The notes under the pieces: generated by a model
What the model was told of the DNA's origin: nothing
The model's database searches: none
Seen by the model: only the letters and a program-made list of their open reading frames with translations
Part shown: piece after piece, positions 8,754-16,807 of the stretch
Position numbering within the stretch: the first letter of the stretch is position 1
Layout of the letters: each line of letters opens with the position of its first letter
From: GYS-P2D sp964414425
Lineage (GTDB): Bacteria > Bacteroidota > Bacteroidia > Chitinophagales > Saprospiraceae
DNA length: 64,000 nt
Reading direction: 5' to 3'
Assembly (NCBI GenBank): GCA_964414425.1
Contig: CAYPWL010000018.1
Location: 1-64,000 of the forward strand
Program-made: the position numbers and the translations under genes

Positions 8754-9494
8754 ATGAATAATAAGAATATAGCTGTATTAATAGATGCGGATAATATCTC
8801 ATCACTACACGTCAAGGAGATGATGGAGGAAGTCGCTAAGTATGGCAATCCTACGATAAAGAGAATCTTTGGGGATTGGACCAGCCCCGGGTTAGCTAAG
8901 TGGAAAAAAGTGCTCTTAGAAAATGCCATAACCCCTATCCAGCAGTACGGCTATACTAAGGGTAAGAATGCCACGGATTCTGCCATGATCATCGATGCTA
9001 TGGACATCCTCTACACTGCGGAAGTTGATGGATTCTGTTTAGTATCCAGTGATAGTGATTTCACCCGACTGGCCACCAGACTCCGAGAGGCTGGCAAGCA
9101 GGTCATTGGGATCGGCGAGAAAAAGACACCGAATCCCTTTATCGTCGCCTGTGACATCTTCATCTATCTGGAAATACTCAAAAATCAAAGCGAAGAAAAA
9201 CCTGAAGACAAAGCCAGAGTCGTCCATGAGAAGATCACACGAAAGGTCGTGAATCTCATCACATCAACGGTCAATGACCTATCTGATGAGGAGGGCTGGG
9301 CATTTCTGGGTGATGTCGGTAGCCTCCTGCTGAAAAAGAAGCCAAACTTTGATTCGAGGATTTACGGATTTCAGAAGCTGACTCCATTGATCAACTCCAT
9401 TGGCAAGTTTGACATCGAACAAAGAGAAAATACCAAGAGTCGTCACAAATTGATCTTCATCAGGAACAAGACTAAGAAGACCAGAAATACATAA
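8754..9494 (+). CDS. NYN domain protein with C-terminal LOTUS/OST-HTH domain
   Basis: Residues about 5-145 form a NYN (PIN-like) nuclease domain of the LabA type, with the conserved acidic motifs IDADN (about 10-14), KNATDSAMIIDAMD (about 70-83) and SSDSDF (about 97-102). These residues are expected to hold a divalent metal and cut RNA. Residues about 165-240 resemble the winged-helix OST-HTH/LOTUS domain (GWAFLGDVGSLLLKKKPNFD), which binds RNA. The pairing suggests an RNA-processing or decay factor in the cytoplasm, but the target is unknown. The gene is alone, divergent from the lipoprotein gene and closed by a hairpin. Confidence 0.82.
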   Translation: MNNKNIAVLIDADNISSLHVKEMMEEVAKYGNPTIKRIFGDWTSPGLAKWKKVLLENAITPIQQYGYTKGKNATDSAMIIDAMDILYTAEVDGFCLVSSDSDFTRLATRLREAGKQVIGIGEKKTPNPFIVACDIFIYLEILKNQSEEKPEDKARVVHEKITRKVVNLITSTVNDLSDEEGWAFLGDVGSLLLKKKPNFDSRIYGFQKLTPLINSIGKFDIEQRENTKSRHKLIFIRNKTKKTRNT

Positions 9495-9506
9495 CCCCTA
9501 ATATGA

Positions 9507-9540
9507 AACAGGACCGACCCTAAGGTCAGTCCTGTTTATA
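9507..9540 (+). terminator. Hairpin terminator between NYN gene and arsM
   Basis: ACAGGAC-GACC pairs with GGTC-GTCCTGT around the loop CTAA, with one mismatch, followed by the short run TTTATA. The stem is symmetrical enough to work for the convergent arsM transcript as well, though the U-run is weak. Confidence 0.6.
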
Positions 9541-9613
9541 TCATCCATCATTAATCATATTCCCTTGAGAAGATTATTGCCCTTTGGGTTACATCTTCAA
9601 CGGTAGATAGTGC

Positions 9614-10582
9614 TTAGCAACATCCACCTCCATCGTAGTGGAAGGTAGACTCACTGATATATATGTCATCACGCCCAAGTGCTGCGAGCGCACCAGCAGT
9701 CTTATCACATACTGCAAGAGGTTGATTTTTCAATAGTGTATGTCCTTTCTTATCATCAAAGAAGTCCTCGCCACCATAGTATATCGCCGCCTTACCTGTG
9801 AAGATACAAGGGCCATCCTCTGGCATAGGATCTTTGATAGCCGCTACCTCGATAGACTCGATATAGATCAGCTCATCCGTTGGATAGTGCTTAGGATCGA
9901 GGATACGGTATGGCTTACGAGCTCTAATCTCGATCGTCCCAAATCCTACATCCGTCAATGCCTTAACGTACTGCTCGATCGGCAAGCTACCACTGAGGCA
10001 TAGCGCACGGAGTCTGTCATCACCTCTGAGGGTATCATTCATCTCCTGCTCACAAGTAGGATCACTCATGACTAATCGGCCATGAGGCTTTAGGACTCTA
10101 TACATCTCCTCTATGGCACGCTTGAGGTCAGCCTCCTTAAAGATATTGAACAAGCAGTTCTGTGCTGCTACATCGATTGAGTTGTCCTCTACTGGCAAGT
10201 TGAGGGCATCTCCTTTGCGTAATTCTACGAACTCGGACTTAAACCAATCATTTTCGTCCTCTGCTATCTTGAAGTTCTTACGGCTGGCATCCAGCATCTC
10301 ATCTACGACATCTACACCGATGACACCACCCTCTTGGCGATTGAAGTAAGAGAACTGGAGTAATTCCATTCCTCCTCCTACACCTACATAGAGCATCTTA
10401 GGGTTGTTAGTCAGATCTCGGGCATGTACTGTACTCCCGCAGCCATAATTCATCTGCTGCATGATCACAGGGATGCTGAGGCCTGGTAGTTCCCAGATGG
10501 GATTAGTGGTGCAGCATAGTCCTACATCTGGCGTTAGTGCTGCTTCTTTATATAAGTTGTTAGTTGCATCTAAGTAACTCAT
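9614..10582 (-). CDS. arsM: Arsenosugar-pathway arsenite methyltransferase ArsM
   Basis: ArsM transfers methyl groups from S-adenosylmethionine to trivalent arsenic, giving mono- and dimethylarsenicals. From the ATG at 10582, which fits the family start MSYLDATNNLYKEAAL (an ATG at 10618 adds 12 untypical residues), the SAM-binding motif is YVGVGGGMELLQ at about residues 65-76. The likely arsenic-binding cysteines are Cys143 in QNCLFNIF and Cys195 in LCLSGS, with further cysteines at 23, 24 and 48. The tail ends in GGGCC, typical of the arsenosugar-cluster version. It is the last gene of the operon, 82 bases after arsS with its corrected start. Confidence 0.9.
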   Translation of the reverse strand: MSYLDATNNLYKEAALTPDVGLCCTTNPIWELPGLSIPVIMQQMNYGCGSTVHARDLTNNPKMLYVGVGGGMELLQFSYFNRQEGGVIGVDVVDEMLDASRKNFKIAEDENDWFKSEFVELRKGDALNLPVEDNSIDVAAQNCLFNIFKEADLKRAIEEMYRVLKPHGRLVMSDPTCEQEMNDTLRGDDRLRALCLSGSLPIEQYVKALTDVGFGTIEIRARKPYRILDPKHYPTDELIYIESIEVAAIKDPMPEDGPCIFTGKAAIYYGGEDFFDDKKGHTLLKNQPLAVCDKTAGALAALGRDDIYISESTFHYDGGGCC

Positions 10583-10663
10583 GATAATTTGTTTTTTAGT
10601 TTGTGCCGTTACCGGCAATCAATAAATATGTTTTTAGGTACGATCTATCTATTTCTACAGAGG

Positions 10664-11752
10664 TTAAGCTACCGTACCTTGGCAACTACTACCTGCCCCA
10701 GCCGTACATCCGTAACAGTGCTGAGAGACTACAATATCTCTATCATTTAAGACGTCTTCATTAAACTCGCTGATGTGCTTCACCTTACTGGCTACTTTGA
10801 GCTCGAGCATCTGGTTAAAGTCACAATCATATAACCAGCCATCCCAGCTTACTGAGATTGTGTTCGTACACATGACATTGGCGACAGCCATAGGATTGTA
10901 CGCCTCTACCAGTGCCCACATATAGTCCATGTAGTTACCCGACTCAATGAGGTAATCTAAAAATCTTGCTATAGGCAGATTAGTAATGGCAAAGAGATTA
11001 TGAAACTGAATGCCAAAATCCTCGTCTAAGGCTTTCTTAAAATCCTTCTCCATGGCGGCTTGGTCTCCCGGTAGATAGGCTCCCGATGGATTGTATACGA
11101 GATCTAATCGCAATGAGCTTTCTGGCATACCATATCCTCGAGCATTGAGTTCCTGTAGCGCCTTAATTGACTTGTCAAAAACTCCATCTCCACGCTGCTT
11201 ATCTGTCTTGCCACGAGTATAATGCGGCATAGATGAGATGACATGCACATTGTGCTTCTTGAAGAAGTCTGGCAAGTCGTAGTACTTCTTATTCGCTCGT
11301 ATAATAGTCAAGTTGGACCGAACGATAAAGTCATTGATACCCGCTTTGGAAGCCTCCTCTACGAACCATCTGAAGTCAGGGTTCATCTCGGGAGCCCCAC
11401 CTGTCAAGTCAAGCGTATGAGCACCAGTTTTGCTGATCACCTCAAGGCACTGTTTCATCGTCTCCCGAGTCATGATCTCCTTGCGATCGGGTCCTGCATC
11501 TACGTGGCAGTGTGCACACACTTGATTGCACATATAACCCAGATTGATCTGTAAGATCTCAAGCTTACGTGGACGCAGCGGAAACTGGTCTATCTCAGCA
11601 ATCTTATCTTTGAAATAAGGCAACTCCCCCTCAGCGAATAATCCGCCGTTGAGTATCTCAAGCTGCTTATTGATCGAGGCCAATTCGTTATCTCTCGCTT
11701 TGAGAGACTTCTTGGCGTCTTTCTTTTTCTGTGTAACTGTTAGTTCCACCAT
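10664..11752 (-). CDS. arsS: Arsenosugar biosynthesis radical SAM protein ArsS
   Basis: ArsS is a radical SAM enzyme that joins a 5'-deoxyadenosyl group to a dimethylated arsenical, the step that leads to arsenosugars. The iron-sulfur cluster motif is CNQVCAHC, with cysteines at 75, 79 and 82. The C-terminus has more cysteines, in DCDFNQ and CYGCTAGAGSSCQG, forming the family's second cysteine-rich region. Its length of 362 residues is normal. Its ATG overlaps the stop of the preceding peroxidase-like gene by one base, so the two are translationally coupled. Confidence 0.92.
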   Translation of the reverse strand: MVELTVTQKKKDAKKSLKARDNELASINKQLEILNGGLFAEGELPYFKDKIAEIDQFPLRPRKLEILQINLGYMCNQVCAHCHVDAGPDRKEIMTRETMKQCLEVISKTGAHTLDLTGGAPEMNPDFRWFVEEASKAGINDFIVRSNLTIIRANKKYYDLPDFFKKHNVHVISSMPHYTRGKTDKQRGDGVFDKSIKALQELNARGYGMPESSLRLDLVYNPSGAYLPGDQAAMEKDFKKALDEDFGIQFHNLFAITNLPIARFLDYLIESGNYMDYMWALVEAYNPMAVANVMCTNTISVSWDGWLYDCDFNQMLELKVASKVKHISEFNEDVLNDRDIVVSQHCYGCTAGAGSSCQGTVA

Positions 11753-12087
11753 TACATTGAGAGTTTATTATGTTTATTCATCATCATGACGGCATGTACA
11801 AGTGTTGCACCGCTTTCTATGGCGGCACCGGCGTGTACAGCTTCCATCATTTCTTCTTTAGTGATGCCTTTTTGGAGTCCATCCTTAGTATAGGCATCGA
11901 TACAATAAGGACATTTTAATACGTGGGCTACCGACAGGGCGATGAGTGATTTCTCACGAGCACTGAGTGCGCCCTCTTGAAATACGGTGCCGTAGTAGTC
12001 AAAAAACTTCTTGCCGAGTTCCTCACTCCATTCAGTAATCTTACTGAATTTTCTGAGGTCGGCCGGATTGTAGTATGAGTCAGACAT
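11752..12087 (-). CDS. Arsenosugar-associated peroxidase-like protein (carboxymuconolactone decarboxylase family)
   Basis: This is a small AhpD/CMD-fold protein of 111 residues with the redox motif CPYC (Cys59 and Cys62), followed by the family sequence IDAYTKDGLQKG. It matches the peroxidase-like protein that regularly accompanies arsM and arsS in marine Bacteroidota. Its exact reaction is unproven; a thiol-dependent reduction of an arsenical or of a peroxide is the usual proposal. It lies upstream of arsS with a one-base overlap. Confidence 0.88.
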   Translation of the reverse strand: MSDSYYNPADLRKFSKITEWSEELGKKFFDYYGTVFQEGALSAREKSLIALSVAHVLKCPYCIDAYTKDGLQKGITKEEMMEAVHAGAAIESGATLVHAVMMMNKHNKLSM

Positions 12088-12161
12088 ATGATTTGATTAT
12101 GCTCAGACAGAGCAATTTTTTTACGAATAATTCTAAAAATTGTAATGGAAATGGACCAAAC

Positions 12162-12851
12162 TTAGCCCAGTGGCGACCCCTTGTTGAATGGAAGGGCCTT
12201 GTAGGTATCAATAGAGCAAGAATACTGATAGCTGAAGCTATGATCTACACGTTGTACAGCCTTGATCAAGAAGTCGTACAATGATCTAAATGCGCACTTA
12301 ATCTTAGGCAAGAGGCGCTTGATGTCCTCTACCGTATCGATGTCTCCATAGGTGGACATCGTCGTAATCTGTGCCTGCCAATTGTTAAAATACTCAGTGG
12401 TCTGCTGGTAGAGTGCATCCGACTGCCAAGCCAGTTGCTCAAACTTATCTCTATCAAAGCGCTCTCTGTGAATGCCTATTAAGTTGAATCCCCCATCAGT
12501 TGCTGGAGCGATCACGTGATCACCGTGATCTAAGTGCTCTTTTGCCTCTAAGAGGTGTGCAGTGGTGATCTGTGGGCAGTCATTGCCAATAGCTATGACA
12601 CGATCATATCCCAACTCAAATAAGTCTTGAAAAGCATTGGATATGCGCTGACCAAAACTCTGTCCTCGCTGAAGTCCTTGATGGTAATGATAACACGGAA
12701 GATCAGTTGACCTCGCCTGTGTGATGGCATGTTCGGTGAGTCTATCTAATAGCTTATTGCCTTTATTCCACTTGGCGCTTAACGCTTCTCCAGTGTTGGA
12801 GGCAAAAACAAGAATTGCTATGTTATCCGAACTATTACTAGCTGTACTCAC
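12162..12851 (-). CDS. Arsenosugar-cluster glycosyltransferase (TIGR04282/DUF2064 family)
   Basis: This is a GT-A-like DUF2064 protein. Conserved blocks are QRGQSFGQRISNAF (about residues 61-74), IGNDCP, APATDGGFNLIGI and GDIDTVEDIKRLLP. In arsenosugar clusters it is proposed to handle the glycosyl part of the product. The start codon is GTG at 12851, since no ATG in frame lies closer. A tail of about 45 residues after the usual family end (SLYDFLIKAVQRVDHSF onwards) is unusual and lacks a recognised domain. It is the first gene of the operon. The purine nucleoside phosphorylase often seen in such clusters is not next to it. Confidence 0.82.
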   Translation of the reverse strand: MSTASNSSDNIAILVFASNTGEALSAKWNKGNKLLDRLTEHAITQARSTDLPCYHYHQGLQRGQSFGQRISNAFQDLFELGYDRVIAIGNDCPQITTAHLLEAKEHLDHGDHVIAPATDGGFNLIGIHRERFDRDKFEQLAWQSDALYQQTTEYFNNWQAQITTMSTYGDIDTVEDIKRLLPKIKCAFRSLYDFLIKAVQRVDHSFSYQYSCSIDTYKALPFNKGSPLG

Positions 12852-12873
12852 GGTGCTAAATTAAGATAAAACA

Positions 12874-12898
12874 TCTCACTGAGAGGTCTACAATGAGA
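12874..12898. promoter_or_regulatory. TCTCA/TGAGA half-sites upstream of the arsenosugar operon
   Basis: TCTCA-c-TGAGA is a perfect palindrome at 12874-12884, with another TGAGA at 12894-12898, 23-47 bases upstream of the GTG start of the operon. Position and symmetry suit a repressor site, but no regulator gene such as arsR is nearby, so the assignment is only inferred. Confidence 0.3.
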
Positions 12899-12923
12899 CA
12901 GTTTTTGCAATGCGTGATTTGCA

Positions 12924-12943
12924 TTTTCAAGTTTTCTTGAAAA
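12924..12943. promoter_or_regulatory. Perfect 8-bp hairpin or operator dyad
   Basis: TTTTCAAG (12924-12931) and CTTGAAAA (12936-12943) are perfect inverted copies around TTTT. Immediately before it AATGC (12909) and GCATT (12921) form a second small dyad. Both lie in the divergent region between the arsenosugar operon and the MDR oxidoreductase. Confidence 0.35.
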
Positions 12944-13075
12944 TTCAATTATTTGTTCAAGATTGTGTAGTGATGGTTTAAACAAGTTATCTTCTTATTC
13001 CCTGAGCTTCGACAATTAAAAAGTCAGATATTCTGAGCTATAGGTCGATATTTATAAAAATTAAAGCCCTGTAAT

Positions 13076-14074
13076 ATGAAAGCAGTAGTCGTAGAGTCTG
13101 GAGGATTAGACAAGCTTAGAATCGTCGAGCGAGAGGATCCTACACCCCAGTCAGGTGAGGTCTTAGTCCGCTGGCATGCGACCTCTCTCAACTTTCATGA
13201 TTACCTCGTAGCAACGGGTGCCATACCCGTAGTGCCTGGTCGCATACCGATGTCTGATGGTGCAGGAGAAGTTGTTGCCGTAGGTCCAGGAGTCATGGAC
13301 TATAGCGTAGGCGATCGAGTGATGTCAATGTTCTTTCCAGGTTGGAACGAGGGAGCCCCAAGCCTCATGAAGATAGCAGGCGTATCAGGAGAGACGCTCG
13401 ATGGATACATCTGTGAGATGTCTACCATATCCGCCCAGTCCATCACCTCGATACCAGAAGGATATAGTTATGCTGAGGCGGCCACCCTACCCTGTGCTGG
13501 CCTCACTGCATGGAACGGTCTGACACATGCTGGCGAAATTAGGTCTGGCCAAAAAGTACTGATACAAGGTACTGGCGGCATGTCTATGCTGGGACTAAAG
13601 ATGGCTATAGGAGCTGGAGCACAAGTATATGCTACAACCTCAAGTCCTGCCAAAGCAGAGAGATTGAAAGAAATGGGCTGCGTAGATGTAGTCAATTACA
13701 AGGAAGACCCTAAATGGGGTAAGACGATATTTAGAATATCTGGAGGCATAGATCTCTGCTTAGACGTAGGTGGCGGATCGACTATGAAACAATCTATAGA
13801 GGCCGCAGCATTTGGTGGTAAGATCATCTCCATCGGTATCCTGAGTGGTGGCCGCAAAGGAGAAATCACCTTTCCAAAACTCTTCTTTAAGTTTATCAAG
13901 ATGGAAGGGATCGCTGTCGGTAATAGACAGATGCAGCTCGCTATGATCGACGCCATCAATACAATGGTCTTCAAACCGATAATTGACAAGAGCTTTGGCT
14001 TTGATCAGTTGGCAGATGCCTTTAGATATCAAGAGAGCGGACAGCACTTCGGTAAAATAGTGCTTGAGTGGTAA
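13076..14074 (+). CDS. MDR-family NAD(P)-dependent alcohol dehydrogenase / quinone oxidoreductase
   Basis: This is a zinc-free or zinc-poor medium-chain reductase of 332 residues. The N-terminal GroES-like domain (about 1-130) has the family sequence GRIPMSDGAGEVVAVGPGV. The cofactor domain has the Rossmann glycine motif GTGGMSMLG at about 163-171. The four structural-zinc cysteines of classical alcohol dehydrogenases are absent, which points to the quinone/enone reductase side. The substrate is unknown. It overlaps the following MBL hydrolase gene by 7 bases, so they form an operon. Confidence 0.85.
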   Translation: MKAVVVESGGLDKLRIVEREDPTPQSGEVLVRWHATSLNFHDYLVATGAIPVVPGRIPMSDGAGEVVAVGPGVMDYSVGDRVMSMFFPGWNEGAPSLMKIAGVSGETLDGYICEMSTISAQSITSIPEGYSYAEAATLPCAGLTAWNGLTHAGEIRSGQKVLIQGTGGMSMLGLKMAIGAGAQVYATTSSPAKAERLKEMGCVDVVNYKEDPKWGKTIFRISGGIDLCLDVGGGSTMKQSIEAAAFGGKIISIGILSGGRKGEITFPKLFFKFIKMEGIAVGNRQMQLAMIDAINTMVFKPIIDKSFGFDQLADAFRYQESGQHFGKIVLEW

Positions 14075-14898
14075 CCATTGAGCCGATTGCTTTTGATCCA
14101 GTGCAAGCATGGAAGATAGGCACTAATGCCTTGGGAAAACCTCAGATGTATGTCTATAGCTACTATGTCGACGGCGTACTAATCGACACAGGTCCTCCCA
14201 GAGCACAACAGGCCCTACTTGATGCCCTATCTGATGTATCGATAGATCGAATCATCCTCACTCATCACCACGAGGACCACAGTGGAAATGTCGAAGCAAT
14301 CAAGAAGGCTAAGTCAGTTCCCGCCTTAGGATCAGCGCTATGTCGTGACATGATGAGTAAGCATATCACAGTAGATTTCGGACGCTGGATGACCTGGGGA
14401 TCATTTAGGACGGCAGAGATCACTGCATTTGACGCTGAGGTGCTGGAAACCCCCAATTATAGATTTGACATCATCCCTACACCGGGGCATGCCATCGATC
14501 AAGTATGTCTATATGAACCTAATGAAGGCTGGCTCTTTTCGGGAGATATTTTCGTGCATGACTACATCAAGATGTTTATGCGTCCTGAGATCATCGGTGA
14601 CCAAATATTATCGATTCGCAGATTGCTTACGTTAGATTTTGACAGGATGTTTTGCAATCATCAACCCGTGATGTCTGACCCTAAGACCAGACTCGGCAAC
14701 AAGCTCAATTTCCTCGAGGACTTCTATAATACCGTAGCAGAACAGTATCGCAAAGGGCTGAATGTCAAACAGATTATGAAAGCACTTAACTATAAGGATA
14801 ACCGATTTATGTGGTTGATCTCTTGGGGCGAAATGTCTAAAAGCAATATGGTTCGATCAGTGATCAAGACAGTCGATCTGGGGATATTAGATAAGTAA
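14068..14898 (+). CDS. MBL-fold metallo-hydrolase
   Basis: This is a metallo-beta-lactamase-fold hydrolase of 276 residues with the two-metal motif THHHEDHSG at about residues 66-74, a further His in TPGHAIDQ, the bridging Asp in FSGDIFVHD and a last His in CNHQP. The start is GTG at 14068, inside the end of the preceding gene. The C-terminal helical part (residues about 215-276) resembles that of lactonase or thioesterase-like members. The substrate is unknown; coupling to the MDR oxidoreductase suggests they act on the same compound. Confidence 0.82.
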   Translation: MVTIEPIAFDPVQAWKIGTNALGKPQMYVYSYYVDGVLIDTGPPRAQQALLDALSDVSIDRIILTHHHEDHSGNVEAIKKAKSVPALGSALCRDMMSKHITVDFGRWMTWGSFRTAEITAFDAEVLETPNYRFDIIPTPGHAIDQVCLYEPNEGWLFSGDIFVHDYIKMFMRPEIIGDQILSIRRLLTLDFDRMFCNHQPVMSDPKTRLGNKLNFLEDFYNTVAEQYRKGLNVKQIMKALNYKDNRFMWLISWGEMSKSNMVRSVIKTVDLGILDK

Positions 14899-14971
14899 GG
14901 AGCAATACCTAACCGTGACAAGATGGTCTATTTAGATGGCATAGCATGGCGGATTCAGCTATATTCATGTT

Positions 14972-15394
14972 ATGCTGTACCGCCTCAGTTTAGTATTTGC
15001 TGTATCTGTAAGCACCTTGTCTTCTATAGATGCTCAGTCAATGGGTCCCGAGGATCGCATGATCAGTATTTACTTTGGTGGTGGCAGCTACTACATCGAT
15101 TATGACCAGCACGTAGAGTTAATCGACTTCATCAATGATATAGAAGACCTTGTCGGATACCAGATCGAAGTACATGGTCATACCGATAATATCGGGAGTA
15201 TGGCCTATAATCGGCACCTCTCTCATCTCAGATGCGAAGCCGTAAAAGATATCCTCAGGGAGCTCTTGATAGATGAAGAAACAATCTTCCAATATGACCA
15301 TGGTGAGGAGAATCCCAACTTCTCTAATGAGACCTTACAAGGGAAACTTCATAATCGACGTGTGGATGTTATTATTAGGCGGTTAGCGGTGTAA
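14972..15394 (+). CDS. Small OmpA-like peptidoglycan-associated protein
   Basis: The first 22 residues form a signal peptide ending near SIDAQS. The rest is a single OmpA/MotB C-terminal domain, with the peptidoglycan-contact pattern VHGHTDNIGS at about residues 67-76, YNRHLSHLRCEAVKDIL and the closing NRRVDVII. At 140 residues it lacks the beta-barrel or TPR part seen in most relatives, so it is a free periplasmic peptidoglycan-binding protein. The 146 bases after it show no recognisable feature. Confidence 0.8.
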   Translation: MLYRLSLVFAVSVSTLSSIDAQSMGPEDRMISIYFGGGSYYIDYDQHVELIDFINDIEDLVGYQIEVHGHTDNIGSMAYNRHLSHLRCEAVKDILRELLIDEETIFQYDHGEENPNFSNETLQGKLHNRRVDVIIRRLAV

Positions 15395-15540
15395 AGGGTA
15401 ATTACATATTGCTCAAGACACCTCTCTTATGATTTGCTACTCGGCCTGACAGATGGAGAGCATCCCTGCAATTGTATCATTATGCACTGCAACTATCCCG
15501 ACGTATCATGGTTCAAACTCTACAATTAGGATGATTCGTT

Positions 15541-16032
15541 ATGATGCGCTATACCTTCTCCAGATACTTATGCCTTTCAATCATTTGTTGCTTCTCGCTA
15601 TCGGCCTCAGGCCAGAGCATTGCTAAGGATAAAATGGCCAAACTTGATTTCTTAATCGGAGAATGGATCGGTACAAGCAGTATATATAAGGACGGTGTAC
15701 TTTCTAAGCAAGGTGCCGCCTACGAAAAAATATCTTACGACTTAGATGCTAACATTCTCGTTATCGAACTCAACAGTGAGTTTCTACAGCTACATACCAT
15801 TATACGATATGACGAAGATAATCAGACCTACTATTATTACCCATTCTCCAAGGGTGGTACCAATAGATATCCAGCCAGCTACCACGGCGGTCAACTTGTA
15901 GTGTCCAGTAGCGCAACGAAACGATTCATCTTTAGCAGTACGGATGAGGGAGGCTTCACCGAGTATGGCGAGGAGTTAATCGATGGAGTATGGGTGAAGT
16001 ACTTTGAGGATGTCTTTCAAAACTCTCAATAA
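15541..16032 (+). CDS. Secreted lipocalin-like hypothetical protein
   Basis: It has a signal peptide (residues 1-25, ending near SASGQS) and a mature part of about 138 residues beginning with KLDFLIGEWIGTS, the opening typical of small beta-barrel proteins annotated as DUF1579 or lipocalin-like. Alternating strands continue to the end. It is probably periplasmic and its ligand is unknown. No operon partner is clear, as the next gene starts 58 bases later with an unrelated product. Confidence 0.65.
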   Translation: MMRYTFSRYLCLSIICCFSLSASGQSIAKDKMAKLDFLIGEWIGTSSIYKDGVLSKQGAAYEKISYDLDANILVIELNSEFLQLHTIIRYDEDNQTYYYYPFSKGGTNRYPASYHGGQLVVSSSATKRFIFSSTDEGGFTEYGEELIDGVWVKYFEDVFQNSQ

Positions 16033-16090
16033 ACGAGTCCCGCAGCTTCATAAGGACATATTGAACTAATCGGCTATTTTTGACATCCCA

Positions 16091-16807
16091 ATGTGTACCG
16101 TTACTTATATCCCGACCTTGACTGGTGATTACACCTTCACCTCTAATCGAGATGAAGCTCCTAATCGCTCTGCAGCGCAGATCACAACTGAAGAGATCTA
16201 TGGAAAGACCCTCCTATACCCTAAAGACGAAGAGTCTTCAGGGTCATGGATCATCATTTCCGATACCAATCAATTGGTATGCATACTCAATGGAGCATTT
16301 ATAAGACACGAACGAAAGCTTCCGTATAGGTTGAGTCGTGGTGTGATGGCTAAAGAGTTCTTCTCTTATCCTGATGCTGAAGCATTTATAGCAGAGTTTG
16401 ACTTTAAGGGTATAGAACCCTTCACCCTGATTATAGTAGATCAAGGGGTGCTATACGAGTTAAAGTGGGATAATACAGAACTACACGTCAAGAAGCCTGA
16501 GCGAACCCAGATGCACCTCTGGGCCTCATCGACTCTCTACGACGACGAGCTCCAGCTTAAGCGTCAGCAGTGGTTCAAGGAATGGAAGGACAAGACTATG
16601 TGTATGAATCAAGGCTGCATCCTGTCATTTCATAAGAATGGAGGCGAAGGAAATGCAGAGTCCGATGTGGTGATGAATTATAAAGGAATCGTCAAGACTA
16701 CCAGTATAACCTCAGTCACGAGTGATCATGGCAAATTTGAGATGAGGTTCGAATCGTTAGAGAATCAAAAAGTCTCTAATACAACTATGATTAAGTCCAC
16801 TTCTTAA
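16091..16807 (+). CDS. NRDE family protein (TANGO2-like)
   Basis: The N-terminus MCTVTYIP with the first Cys at position 2 and the motif SNRDEAPNR identifies the NRDE/TANGO2 family, an N-terminal-nucleophile-like hydrolase fold. TANGO2 relatives have been linked to heme transfer or acyl-lipid metabolism, but bacterial members have no settled function. It is 238 residues long, close to the family's size, and its 3' end overlaps the convergent MATE gene by 17 bases. Confidence 0.85.
   Translation: MCTVTYIPTLTGDYTFTSNRDEAPNRSAAQITTEEIYGKTLLYPKDEESSGSWIIISDTNQLVCILNGAFIRHERKLPYRLSRGVMAKEFFSYPDAEAFIAEFDFKGIEPFTLIIVDQGVLYELKWDNTELHVKKPERTQMHLWASSTLYDDELQLKRQQWFKEWKDKTMCMNQGCILSFHKNGGEGNAESDVVMNYKGIVKTTSITSVTSDHGKFEMRFESLENQKVSNTTMIKSTS

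Noticed and set aside
14923..15105. Short plus-strand frame before the OmpA-like gene
   Set aside because: It overlaps the OmpA-like signal-peptide region in another frame and resembles no protein.
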